A stretch of DNA of 64,000 nt, taken from contig NZ_FQYM01000004.1 of the NCBI RefSeq assembly GCF_900141705.1, forward strand, positions 62,001 through 126,000. The letters run 5' to 3'. Below are positions 1-10,100 of the stretch, piece by piece; position 1 is the stretch's first letter; every line of letters begins with the position of its first letter. A model generated the notes under the pieces. It did not search any database, was not told the origin of the DNA, and saw nothing but the letters and a program-made list of their open reading frames with translations. Source of the stretch: Fibrobacter sp. UWP2 (GTDB lineage Bacteria > Fibrobacterota > Fibrobacteria > Fibrobacterales > Fibrobacteraceae). The position numbers and the translations under genes are program-made.

Positions 1-1113
1 GACAAGTATAGTTCGGTCGAATTCCTGGATTCCAAGTACTACATTTGCGTTTCCAATGTTTGGAAGCCGATCGAAAAAAAACCGGTGGATTACTCCAAGG
101 GCCGTAAGATGAATGAACGCCTTGGCCGCGGCATCAACCTGGGTAACGCCTGGGAATCGAGCGGCAACGGCGCCTCGGCGGATTGCGGTTGGAACAACTG
201 CATCGAGGACGGCTATTTTAAGATTGTGAAGGATGCGGGTTTTAATTCGGTGCGCATCCCTGTGCGCTGGAATGCCGACGCCATGAGGAGTGAACCCTAT
301 ACACTTGATGCAGGCCGCCTCGCGGGAGTCAAGGCCGACGTGTCGCTCGCCATTGCGCAAGGGCTTGCCGTCATTATCAACATCCATCATTATTCCGAGA
401 TGCTGAGTGCTGCGGGCAATTACAAAAAGAACCCGGACAACTATAAAAAAGAGAAGGCCCGCATGGTGGCCATGTGGTCTCAAATCGCCAAAGAGTTCAA
501 CTCGTTCCCCGACAGCCTCCTTGTATACGAAATCTTTAACGAACCGCGCGACATGGACATTGCGCAGCTCAATGACTTTATGCTCGCCTCCTACAAGGTG
601 ATGCGCGAAAACGCCCCCGGCAAGACCATCATGTTTGAATCCAATGGCTATTCTAAGTTTGCCCAGATCAAGAACCTGGAACTGCCCGAAGACGGCAACA
701 TCATTGTGAGCGGCCACTATTACGAGCCCTACACGGTGACGCACCAAGGCCACGGCTACGACTGCAGCAATTCGCTCGGTAGCTGGGACAAGTCATCGGT
801 CAAGGCGCACTTTAGGGAATACGTGGACTCCACGGCGGTCCATTTCCCCGACATCAACGGCGGTTACGTGCCCATGAACATGGGCGAGTTTGGAGTTTCG
901 GGTCAGCACGGTTCCTCGTGCGGCGGTAACGGGGTCTCCGATGCCCTGCGTGCCGAGTGGACGGACGCCATCATCGCCGAAGCCGAAAAGTATCACATGT
1001 CCTGGCAGTATTGGGGCTTTGTGGGCGTGGGCGGCTTTGAAGCCTACGACAAAAACGGCGGCAAGTGGTACCCCGAACTCCTCCAAGTATTCAGCAAGTA
1101 CTTGGGGAAATAA
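1..1113 (+). CDS. GH5 endoglucanase (cellulase), 5'-truncated by the window edge
   Basis: Glycoside hydrolase family 5 catalytic domain, expected to cut beta-1,4-glucan outside the cell. The frame is open from base 1, so the GTG at 85 is probably not the start; the gene begins upstream. The first ~27 visible residues (ending YYICVSNVWKPIEKK) resemble the Cys-containing module that precedes catalytic domains in Fibrobacter secreted proteins. Family blocks appear in order: GINLGNAWE, NSVRIPVRW, INIHHYSEM, the acid/base block YEIFNEP (Glu codon at 541), HYYEPYTVTHQG, the nucleophile block MGEFGVS (Glu codon at 886) and a late YWGF. The catalytic domain is complete and ends at the stop with no C-terminal sorting tail. 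It converges on the lipoprotein gene downstream across a bidirectional hairpin. The family call is very sure; the exact substrate is inferred. Confidence 0.95.
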   Translation, partial: DKYSSVEFLDSKYYICVSNVWKPIEKKPVDYSKGRKMNERLGRGINLGNAWESSGNGASADCGWNNCIEDGYFKIVKDAGFNSVRIPVRWNADAMRSEPYTLDAGRLAGVKADVSLAIAQGLAVIINIHHYSEMLSAAGNYKKNPDNYKKEKARMVAMWSQIAKEFNSFPDSLLVYEIFNEPRDMDIAQLNDFMLASYKVMRENAPGKTIMFESNGYSKFAQIKNLELPEDGNIIVSGHYYEPYTVTHQGHGYDCSNSLGSWDKSSVKAHFREYVDSTAVHFPDINGGYVPMNMGEFGVSGQHGSSCGGNGVSDALRAEWTDAIIAEAEKYHMSWQYWGFVGVGGFEAYDKNGGKWYPELLQVFSKYLGK

Positions 1114-1141
1114 CTCGTAAATAAATCAGGAATAAAGAAAA

Positions 1142-1163
1142 CGTGGCCCCTTTCGGAGTCACG
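1142..1163. terminator. bidirectional terminator between GH5 and lipoprotein
   Basis: Imperfect inverted repeat CGTGGCCCC/GGAGTCACG around a TTTC loop. It is followed by CTTTTCTCTC on the plus strand and by TTTTCTTTATT on the minus strand. It lies between two convergent genes, which fits a shared terminator. Confidence 0.6.
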
Positions 1164-1192
1164 CTTTTCTCTCAAAAAAGTTCTGTTGAGGA

Positions 1193-1642
1193 TTAGAACT
1201 GTTCGAGCTGGGTATCGAACTTGTACTTTTCTTTGTAGTAGCTGACCATTTCTTCGCTGTTCCTGAAGGCTCCGTTGCGGAGGGCTTCGCGGACTTCGGG
1301 GTCGGTGCGCATCATCTTGCGGATTTCGGTATCGATGTCCTTGAAGAAGAGGTCGTTGGACGCCATGGCAACATGATTCTGGTTGTAGTTCATGTTGTAG
1401 CGACGTTCGAGCGTCTGGAACAGTTCCGTCTGGCAGGCGTTTTCGGGAGGAATGCGCTTGGCTACAGGCAAGTAGCACTTTTCGATGTAGGCCTGCTTCA
1501 TCTCGACGATCATGTTGTCGATGGCGGGGATGTTGCGGTCAGAGTCGTGGCTGGCGAGTTCTGCTGTCGGGGTCTTGATGCCAGAGCAGCCGGCCAAAAG
1601 TGCGGTTGCGATGGAAAGTGTAGCAATAAGGCTAATTTTCAT
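1193..1642 (-). CDS. small lipoprotein of unknown function
   Basis: 149 residues from the chosen ATG. The N-terminus MKISLIATLSIATALLAGCSG is a lipoprotein signal peptide with lipobox LAGC, so the mature protein starts at Cys 19 and is membrane-anchored. I start here rather than 13 codons upstream because the signal peptide begins exactly at this Met; a GGAG lies about 12 nt before it. The mature part is helical-looking and charged (LERRYNMNYNQNHVAM, IDTEIRKMMRTDPEVREAL, MVSYYKEKYKFDTQLEQF) and has one further Cys. I do not recognise a domain. The gene stands alone, convergent with GH5 and followed at a distance, on the same strand, by the M23 peptidase gene upstream of it. Function unknown. 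Confidence 0.75.
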   Translation of the reverse strand: MKISLIATLSIATALLAGCSGIKTPTAELASHDSDRNIPAIDNMIVEMKQAYIEKCYLPVAKRIPPENACQTELFQTLERRYNMNYNQNHVAMASNDLFFKDIDTEIRKMMRTDPEVREALRNGAFRNSEEMVSYYKEKYKFDTQLEQF

Positions 1643-1816
1643 TTTGTTTTTTATCTCCATAAATACTCTCACATCCCGCACTCAAAGTTATTTATTTGAG
1701 GGTGTTTTGGCACTGGTTTGATGTAACTTTTGAGAAACAAAAGAAAAAAAACAGTTTAATTTCGTGGAATTTGTGACGGTTGTCACTATTGTTCTGCGGA
1801 ACCACCGTGACGCCCG

Positions 1817-3328
1817 TCACGGGGAGCTCGGCTTGAACATGTAGAACCACTTTATGGGGTCAATTACTTTGTACTTAACGTTGCCGATCCGCTTGTTGCC
1901 GTTTTTGCTGATGAGACCTGTGACGATGTGCGCGTGAGGCCCTGTGGTGTGGCCAGTCGTGCCGACGGTCGCGATGGGGTCGCCGGGCATGACTTCTTGC
2001 CCATCCAGGTATAGCAGCTGGTCGCAGTGCATAAAGATGACCACGTCCTTTTCGCGCACGAGCCCTATGATGATGCCGCCGCGTTCGTCCTTGCTGGTCC
2101 ATGCCTTAGCGGCGAACGGGGCGAGTATGCGGGCGCCCTGGCGGCTCGCGAGGTCAATGCCGTTGTGCTGGCGTTGGTTCTCGGAGGCAAATTCGTGGTA
2201 GAATTCGGTAATATAGGCGACGCTGTCAGAGACGATGGTGGTCCAGTATTTCCAGGCGGCGCCAATGGAGTCGGCGGCGGCCTTGCTCAGGTTGTCGGGC
2301 CTTGAGAACTTGATGACGGTGCCTTCGGGCGGGTAGATGAGGTTGTTCTTTTCCCATGCCTTGTAGGCGTAGCCGTTTTCGGCCATGGTCTCTTGGATGT
2401 AGCGTTTGAGCATTTTGTCGTTTGTGATGACCGCGTTGAAACGCCCGATGGCGTAACGGGCGATGCGCTGCACCGTCTCCTTGCCGTCGAATGTGTATTC
2501 AAAGGAGGGCGCCACCGAGAGCTTGTCTCGCTCGGCAAAACGGTCGCGCATGTTCGAGACGTCCATGTCGATTTTGGTGGGGTACACGAACGGGAGCAGC
2601 ACGATGACAATAAAAAAGAGGAAGAACAGCTTGACAAAAATTTTGGGGAGCCCGTCGAGCGGGTTTTTGCGCAAAATTTCGGCCTTGCTCAACAGCGCGA
2701 GAGCCTCGTTGAATTTTTCGGGGGATTTTTTCCAGTCCAGGTCGCGGAATTCCTTGGATTTCGAGAAACTGCGCTTGATCGCCTTGTATGTTCTGGGGTA
2801 CACCTTTTTGTTCGGCATCCCCTTGAGGAGCCACAGGAGCGCTGCCTTTTGCAGGGCGGGGGAGTCCTCCACGTAGGCGGCCGCGGCCTCGATCGCGCTA
2901 CCGCCAATCACTACGGCCTTGGCTATGTGGAATATGTATTCGTGGCAGGCGCCGGGTTCGTCGCCAGGCAAAAGCGCCACCATGTGGGGCGCCTTTTTTT
3001 TGAGAAGCTCCAGGTTATGGTAAAACTTGCGGAAGGCGTCCTCGCTCTTGTTTACCGGCGAATAGCCGCCAAAGCTCCAGCCCTGTCCCTGCAGCGCCTC
3101 GAGTTGCTTGATGTCGTCCTCGGTCAGGTCCCTTTCAAAGAGCGTGTTGACCGTGATGCCCGTGTTGCCGTCCCGTTTGGCGGTCAGGTCGAACAGAACA
3201 AAACGCGCACCGGCGTTTTGCACCAGTGCGAATTGTTCCAGGGCTTCGTAGTCGGCATCTTCGCCGGGGAAGGCGAAGATCGTCAGCCCACCCTGATTGT
3301 ACAGGTAGTCCAGAACCCTGCGCTGCAT
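1817..3328 (-). CDS. membrane-anchored M23 (LytM-type) metallopeptidase
   Basis: 503 residues. The C-terminal ~120 residues are a peptidase family M23 fold: zinc ligands H388 and D392 in HNGIDLA, and H465/H467 in GPHAHIV, preceded by the typical GDPIATVGTTGHTTG stretch. These enzymes cut peptide cross-links in peptidoglycan. A single transmembrane segment at about 230-250 (FVKLFFLFFIVIVLLPFVYP) separates this part, predicted periplasmic, from a ~225-residue N-terminal region predicted cytoplasmic. I do not recognise that region; it contains helical repeats and an alpha/beta start (GLTIFAFPGEDADYEALEQF). A cytoplasmic sensor or partner-binding domain on an M23 enzyme is unusual. The start codon lies 6 nt after the stop of the upstream gene, so the two form an operon. 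All metal ligands are present, so the enzyme is probably active. Confidence 0.85.
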   Translation of the reverse strand: MQRRVLDYLYNQGGLTIFAFPGEDADYEALEQFALVQNAGARFVLFDLTAKRDGNTGITVNTLFERDLTEDDIKQLEALQGQGWSFGGYSPVNKSEDAFRKFYHNLELLKKKAPHMVALLPGDEPGACHEYIFHIAKAVVIGGSAIEAAAAYVEDSPALQKAALLWLLKGMPNKKVYPRTYKAIKRSFSKSKEFRDLDWKKSPEKFNEALALLSKAEILRKNPLDGLPKIFVKLFFLFFIVIVLLPFVYPTKIDMDVSNMRDRFAERDKLSVAPSFEYTFDGKETVQRIARYAIGRFNAVITNDKMLKRYIQETMAENGYAYKAWEKNNLIYPPEGTVIKFSRPDNLSKAAADSIGAAWKYWTTIVSDSVAYITEFYHEFASENQRQHNGIDLASRQGARILAPFAAKAWTSKDERGGIIIGLVREKDVVIFMHCDQLLYLDGQEVMPGDPIATVGTTGHTTGPHAHIVTGLISKNGNKRIGNVKYKVIDPIKWFYMFKPSSP

Positions 3329-3334
3329 AAAGGC

Positions 3335-3745
3335 TTAAGCCTTGGCGTTGCCCCTGGGGTAAGAGAATCCTGCGGGGGGAGCGGCGACGAACTTGTCGAT
3401 TTGGAGGTAGAGTTCCTCGGCGCTGGCGCTCGGGTTGAAGTAGATTTCCTGGTTCCTGTTCTGGCTTCTGCCCTTGAGCGGTTCGCTCTTGCGGCTGCGG
3501 CTCACGATGCCGAGCGGGAGCACTTCCAAAAGCGGGAGCAGGCCAAAGTAGCGGAACAGGCTGAAGTTCTTTTGCCAGGTGGAGCGTTCGGCCAAAATGG
3601 CGAAAGTGCCCTCGAAAATGGACTTGGACTGCAGCAGATCGTCGCTGGTCATGGTCACCAGTTCGTGGTTGGTGGGGAAATTGTTCACGAAGTTGACGAG
3701 GTCGCCCTTGAGGTAATTGGCGTCGCAAAGGAATACGAATTTCAT
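3335..3745 (-). CDS. unknown small protein, partner of the M23 peptidase
   Basis: 136 residues. I place the start at MKFVFLCDANY, 20 codons inside the longest frame, because AGGT lies 6-7 nt before it and the protein then begins with a hydrophobic beta strand. The first ~80 residues look like an alpha/beta fold of the receiver or flavodoxin kind (MKFVFLCD, then HELVTMTSDDLL, then GTFAILAERS), but the usual receiver Asp/Lys set is not clearly present. The C-terminus (FVAAPPAGFSYPRGNAKA) is Pro/Gly rich. It is transcribed just ahead of the M23 gene with a 6-nt gap, so the two products probably act together. Function unknown. Confidence 0.65.
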   Translation of the reverse strand: MKFVFLCDANYLKGDLVNFVNNFPTNHELVTMTSDDLLQSKSIFEGTFAILAERSTWQKNFSLFRYFGLLPLLEVLPLGIVSRSRKSEPLKGRSQNRNQEIYFNPSASAEELYLQIDKFVAAPPAGFSYPRGNAKA

Positions 3746-3943
3746 TGTTTTACCTGTTTTGTTGTTGTTTTTGTCAAAAATAACTCTTTCGGGGGGCGCT
3801 GTCACTCCAAAACGCCCCCCCGCGGGGACGCCCTCCTCAAAAAACTACGGTTTTTACAAAAAATTTACAATGGAGTGCCGTAGGTCTCCCAGTGGAACTG
3901 TCGGGTGGAGGAGGGGAGTTTTGTGTTTACAGAATTGGGATTT

Positions 3944-3978
3944 CGTAAGTCGTTGAATGTCAACGACTTACGTTTTTT
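3944..3978 (+). terminator. perfect hairpin plus T-run with no obvious gene before it
   Basis: Arms CGTAAGTCGTTGA (3944-3956) and TCAACGACTTACG (3960-3972) pair perfectly over 13 bp around an ATG triloop, followed by TTTTTT. It has the form of an intrinsic terminator for plus-strand transcription, but no plus-strand gene precedes it. The 421-bp space 3746-4166 otherwise holds only the promoter region of the next gene and AT-rich DNA. Confidence 0.7.
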
Positions 3979-4033
3979 GACCAATTTTTAATTTTCAAAA
4001 TTGCCGTTTTTCTGCAAAAAAACAAGATTTTTG

Positions 4034-4062
4034 TTTAAATCGTGTAAAAAAAGGGCTATATT
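4034..4062 (+). promoter_or_regulatory. probable promoter of the giant repeat protein
   Basis: -10 TATATT at 4057-4062 within the CTATATTT form seen at other genes in the window. A weak -35 TTTAAA at 4034-4039 gives a 17-nt spacer. The implied leader is about 100 nt and ends in GGGAGA, 8 nt before the ATG at 4167. Confidence 0.4.
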
Positions 4063-4166
4063 TGGTGACTGTTATCACACATAAAAATTGCAAGTGTGTT
4101 TATTGTTTTTTGCATTGAGTGCGAAATGATGAATTCCTTGTCGATGGTATTTATGGGAGATCATAA

Positions 4167-7100
4167 ATGAAACGAATGAAATGGACCCTGACTGCACTTG
4201 TGGCTTCTGCCGGTTTGCTTGCGACTGCTGTAATTGCGCAAGACCAGAATGCGGCCGCGGCTACAGAGAATAACGCCCCGATGGTAAATGGTATTCCGGG
4301 TGAATCTATTCAGGAGGGCGGAAAATTCGCCCCGATCAAATTAGACAGCTATGTTTCTGACGACATGGACAAGCCGGACAAACTCAAGTGGTCCGTCTCG
4401 GGCAACAAGAGCCTGAAGGTAAGTATCTCGAATGATCGCGTGGCCACCCTGACTGTGCCCAGCCAGTACTGGAATGGCGAAGAAAGCATTACTTTTGCCG
4501 CCACTGACTCGAAGGGCGCTGTCGGTTCCGAAACGGTGACCTTCACGGTCGAATCCGTGAACAACCCGCCGGTCGTGTCCGCAATTCCGGACCAGACCAT
4601 TGACGAAGGAAAGCAGTTCCAAAAGATCAAGCTCGACGATTTCGTGAACGACCCGGACCACCCGAAGGACCAAATTCTTTGGGAATTTGACATCCAACCG
4701 GTGGGCAAGGTCCAAGCTGACGGTGACCTCAATGTGGAAATCGACCCGAAGCGCGTAGCGACCATCATCATCCCCGACGAGAACTGGTTCGGTGCCGCCA
4801 AGATCACGTTTATCGCGACCGATGGCGAATACGCGAGCGACAAGAAGACGGCCACCTTCACGGTGAACTCGGTCAACGACTCTCCGATTATCCAGAAGAT
4901 CCCCGACCAGGTCATCGAAGAAAAGAACGAATTTGAACAAATTAGCCTGTCCGACTTCGTTGCCGACGTTGATAACGACGTGTCTACGCTCAAGTGGACC
5001 GTTTCCGGCAACAAGGACCTGAAGGTCGACATCGACAAGTACGGCTCTGCAAACATCAAGATTCCGAACGAATACTGGAACGGTTCTGAAACTCTCACCT
5101 TTACCGCAACCGATCCAGCAGGTGCGGCCGTCAGCACGAAGGCGACCTTTACCGTGAAGTCCATCAACGATCCTCCTGAGTTCGTCAAGGACGTCCAGGA
5201 CCAGACGATCGACGAAAAGCAGGAATTCAAGCCCATCGATCTCAGCGCTCTCGTCAAGGACCCGGACCACAAGTTCGAACAGCTCAAGTGGACTGTTTCC
5301 GGCAACAAGGACCTGAAGGTCAACATCAACGGCAAGACCGCAACTATCGTTATTCCTAACAAACTCTGGAACGGTTCCGAATCCATCAAGTTCAAGGTTT
5401 GCGACCCGGCTGGCGCCTGCGCCGAATCCGAGAACAGCTTCACGGTGAACTCCGTGAACGACAAGCCTGAATTCACGAAGCCCCTCCAGGGACAGACGAT
5501 CGACGAGAAGAAGACCTTCGCGAAGATCAAGCTCGACGAATACGTGAAGGATGCCGACCACAAGAATTCCGAACTCTCCTGGGAAGCTGATGTGAAGCAC
5601 CAGGGCAAGGAACCGGAATGGGGCACGCTCAATGTGAACATCGACGAAACCCGCACCGCTTCCATCGAAATTCCTGACCCGCACTGGAACGGCTCTGCCG
5701 ACGTGACCTTTACCTGCACCGACCCGGAAGGCGCTTCCATCAAGCAGAAGGTGACCTTCACCGTGAAGTCCATCAACGATATTCCGGTGTTCAAGAAGAT
5801 TCCGGACCAGACTGTCGAAGAAAAGTCCGAGTTCTCTTCCATCGTTCTCGACGAATACGTGAGCGATGCCGACCACGATCTCTCCAAGCTCAAGTTTGAA
5901 GTTTCCGGCAACAAGGATGTCAAGGTCAACATTAATAATAAGACCCGCGAAGTTTCTTTCAAGACTCCGAGCGAACTCTGGAACGGTGCCGAAACGATCA
6001 CCATCGTTGCGACCGACCCGGAAGGTGGCAAGGCTTCTTCTTCCTTCAAGCTCGCTGTTAAGTCTATCAACGATCCTCCGATCATGAAGGATATCCCGGA
6101 ACAGACCATCAAGGAAAAGGGCCTGTTCAAGGATGTCGAACTTGACAAGTACGTCGAAGACCTCGACCACGCCAAGGACAAGCTCAAGTGGACCATCACC
6201 GGCCAGCGTGAACTCAAGGTGGCCGTCGATGGCAACCGTGTCATGAAGGTCACTCCGCCGAGCCCGCAGTGGAACGGTTCCGAAACGCTCACCATCAAGG
6301 TGACCGACCCGGAAGGCGCTACCGATGAACGCTCCGTCGCCTACACGGTCGAATCCGTGAACGACGTTCCTGAATTTACCAAGCAGGTTCAGCCGCAGAC
6401 TATCAAGGAAAAGGGCCAGTTCCAGCCGATCAAGCTCGGCGAAATGGTTCGCGACCTCGACAACAAGCTCTCTGACCTCCAGTTCGCGGTTGACGTGAAG
6501 TCCACCAAGGGCAAGGAAGCCGGCCTCACTGTCGAAATCGACGCCCAACATGTCGCCAAGATCAACATTCCGAACAAGTTCTGGAACGGTGCCGACGAAA
6601 TCACGTTCACCGTGACCGACCCGGAAGGTGCCAAGGCTACTTCGAAGGCTCTCTTCACGGTGCAGTCCGTGAACGACGTGCCGACTCTCAAGAAGATTCC
6701 GGACCAGATGATCGAAGAAAAGGCTCAGTTCGCTCCGATCAATCTTGCTGAACTTGCCGCTGATGCTGACCATGCCTTCAAGGATTTGAAGTGGACGGTC
6801 ACTGGCAACAAGAACCTCAAGGTTGAAATCGGCAAGGACGGTGTCGCGAAGATTTCGACTCCGGGCCCGATGTGGAACGGTTCCGAAAAGCTCACCTTCA
6901 CGGTGACCGACCCGGAAGGCGCTTCCGCCAAGTCCGATGCCGTGTTTACGGTGAAGTCCATCAACGACCCGCCGGTACTGAAGGAAATTGCTAACCAGAC
7001 CATCAAGGAAAAGGGTGAATTCAAGACGATCGCCCTCGATGATTACGTGTCTGACCTCGACCACGACAAGAACCAGCTCAAGTGGACGTTCAGTGGTCAG

Positions 7101-10100
7101 AAGGATTTGAAGATCGCCATGGATGCAAAGCGCGTCGTGACGGTTACGCCGCCGACCAAGTTCTGGCACGGTTCTGAAACGGTGAAGTTCACCGTGACCG
7201 ACCCGGAAGGCGCTGCCGCTCATCGTAGCGTGACCTTCACGGTCGAATCCATCAACGATCCTCCGACTTTCACCAAGCCGATCAAGGATCAGTCCATCCA
7301 GGAAAAGCGTGAATTTGCGATCATCAACCTCGCCGATATCGTGACGGATCCGGACCACAAGCCGGAACAGCTCACCTGGAGCTTCGACGTGAAGCCGGGC
7401 AAGGGCTCTCCGAAGGGTTACGCTCCGAAGCTCTCCGTGAAGGTTGACGACAAGCGCATGGCTCGCATCGTGATTCCGGACAAGTTCTGGAACGGTTCCG
7501 AACAGATTACGTTCAACGTCGTTGACCCGGATGGCGGCAAGGCCAGCTGCACGGCGACATTCACGGTGCAGTCCGTGAACGACGCTCCGACAATCGGTAA
7601 GATCGAAGACCAGGTCGTCGCCGAAAAGGCTTCGTTCAAGGACTTCAACCTCGCCGAAATCGTGAAGGATCCGGATCATCCGTTTGAAAAGCTCAAGATT
7701 GAAGTTTCCGGCAACAAGGAATTGAAGGTCTCCATTGGCAAGGACGGCAAGACTAAGGTCTCTACGCCGAACCCGATGTGGAATGGCACCGAGAAACTCA
7801 CGTTCACCGTGACCGACCCGGAAGGCGCTTCTGCCAAGGCTACCGCATCCTTCACCGTGAAGTCCATCAACGACCCGCCGGTCATGAAGGACATCGCCGA
7901 CCAGACTATCAAGGAAAAGGGAAGCTTCAAGTCCATTGCTCTTGATAACTTCGTCGAAGATCTTGACCATCCGAAGAATAAGCTCAAGTGGAAGATCGAA
8001 GGTGCCAAGGAACTCAAGGTTGCCATGGACGCGAGCCACAACGTGACGGTCACTCCGCCGAACCCGAACTGGCACGGTTCCGAAACGGTGAAATTCACCG
8101 TGACCGACCCGGAAGGTGCTGCTGACAGCAAGAGCGTGAAGTTCACCGTCGAATCCGTGAACGACGCCCCGGTCTTCGTGAAGGAACTCAAGGACCAGTC
8201 TATTGACGAGAAGAAGCAGTTCCAGCAGATCAAACTCGCCGACCTCGTGAAGGACCCGGACCACAAGATTTCTGAACTCGCGTGGAGCTTCGACGTGAAG
8301 CCGATCAGCGCTGCCGCTCCTGCCAAGAAGGGCAAGAAGGGAGCTGCCGGAAAGGCTCCTACCGGTGAAACTCTCAAGGTGACGGTCGACAAGAATCAGG
8401 TGGCTACCATCGCTATCCCGAACAAGTTCTGGAACGGTGCCGCGAACATCACGTTCACCGTGACTGACCCGGAAGGCGCCAAGGTTTCCAAGACCGCCCG
8501 CTTCGAAGTCCGTTCTATCAACGACCCGCCGAAGATTTCCGAAAGGGCTCCGCAGGGTGAAACCGTCCGCGAAGGCGGCCGCTTCAAGACTATCGATCTC
8601 GCTAGCCTCGCTGAAGATCCGGACCATCCGGCTTCCAGCCTCAAGTGGAGCATTTCCGGCAACAAGCAGCTCAAGGCCGATATCCGCAAGGATAACACTG
8701 TGATTGTCTCCGTGCCGAATGACCAGTGGTCCGGCAAGGAAACGCTGACCTTCACGGTCACCGACCCGGAAGGTGCTTCTGCCAACCACAGGATGACCTT
8801 CGAGGTGACCCGCGTGAACGATCCTCCTGTTCTCGCGAAGAAGATTCCTGACCAGAAGATCAAGGAAAAGGAATCCTTCAAGCAGATCAAGCTTGACGAA
8901 TACGTGAAGGACCCGGATAACAAGCCGAGCGAACTCAAGTGGACCGTTTCCGGCAACAAGAAGCTCAAGGCTGAAATTTCTCCGAGCCGCATCCTCACGG
9001 TGTCCGCTCCGAATCCGCACTTCTGGTGCGCTCCTGAAACCATGGTCCTCGAAGTCAAGGACCCGGATGGCGCTGCGACCTCTCAGATGGTGACCTTCGA
9101 AATCACCTCCGTGAACGACGCTCCGGTGCTGAAGGATATTCCTGGCCAGAAGATCAAGGAAAAGGGTCAGTTCAAGGATATCGACCTGAACAAGTATGTG
9201 AGCGACCCGGACCACAAGAACGAACAGCTCAGCTGGGAAGTGAAGATCGCCAAGGTTGGCGGTGCTGCTCCGGCTCCGAAGAAGAAGGCTCCGCCCAAGA
9301 AGCCCGCCAAGAAGGGTAAGAAGGGCGCTAAGGAAGAACCTGCTGCCGAGGAAGCCCCGGCTCCGGTTCCGGCTGACGACTTCCAGGTCGAAATCGACAG
9401 CAAGAACATTGCCCATATCAAGATTGCTAACAAGTACTGGCATGGCGAACGTAACGTGACGTTCACGGTGAAGGATCCGGAAGGCGCTTCTGCTTCCAAG
9501 ACGGTGAACTTCCTCGTGGAATCAGTGAACGACGCTCCGGAAATCAAGCAGATTCCTATCCAGAATATCCAGGAAAAGGAATCTTTCAAGCCGCTTGACC
9601 TGGCCCAGTTTGTTTCCGATCCTGACCATCCGATTGGCGCCCTCAAGTTCAGCGTGGGTCCGACCCGCTTCCTGAAGGCCTCCGTCAACAACAAGAACCA
9701 GCTGATCGTTTCTACTCCGGACAAGTTCTGGAACGGATCTGAAAAGATCAAGCTCGACGTGGTTGACCCGGAAGGTGCGAAGGCTTCCGTCCAGGTGGTC
9801 TACGAAGTGACTCCGGTGAACGATCCTCCGACCGTGAAGAACATTGCTGGCCAGAAGATCAAGGAAAAAGAGAAGTTTGCTCCGATCGATCTCTCCAAAG
9901 TTGCCGAAGATCCGGATAACAAGCCGAATGAACTCAAGTGGAGTGTTTCCGGCAACAAGGACCTCAAGGTCGATGTGAAGGGATCCCGCGCTATGGTGCT
10001 GACTCCGAACCCGAACTGGAACGGCAAGGAAACCTTGACCTTCACGGTGAAGGATCCGGCTGGTGCAAGCGCTTCTACAAAGGCTACCTTCGAGGTGATT

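Noticed and set aside
3717-3956. 79-residue open frame ending in the orphan hairpin
   Set aside because: It begins inside the divergent gene, has no ribosome binding site, and its stop falls in the terminator stem by chance.
4341-9443. 1700-residue open frame antisense to the giant repeat gene
   Set aside because: It mirrors the domain repeats of the sense gene, has no ribosome binding site or promoter, and its low-complexity sequence follows from the biased codons of the sense strand. The sense frame has a signal peptide and recognisable domains.
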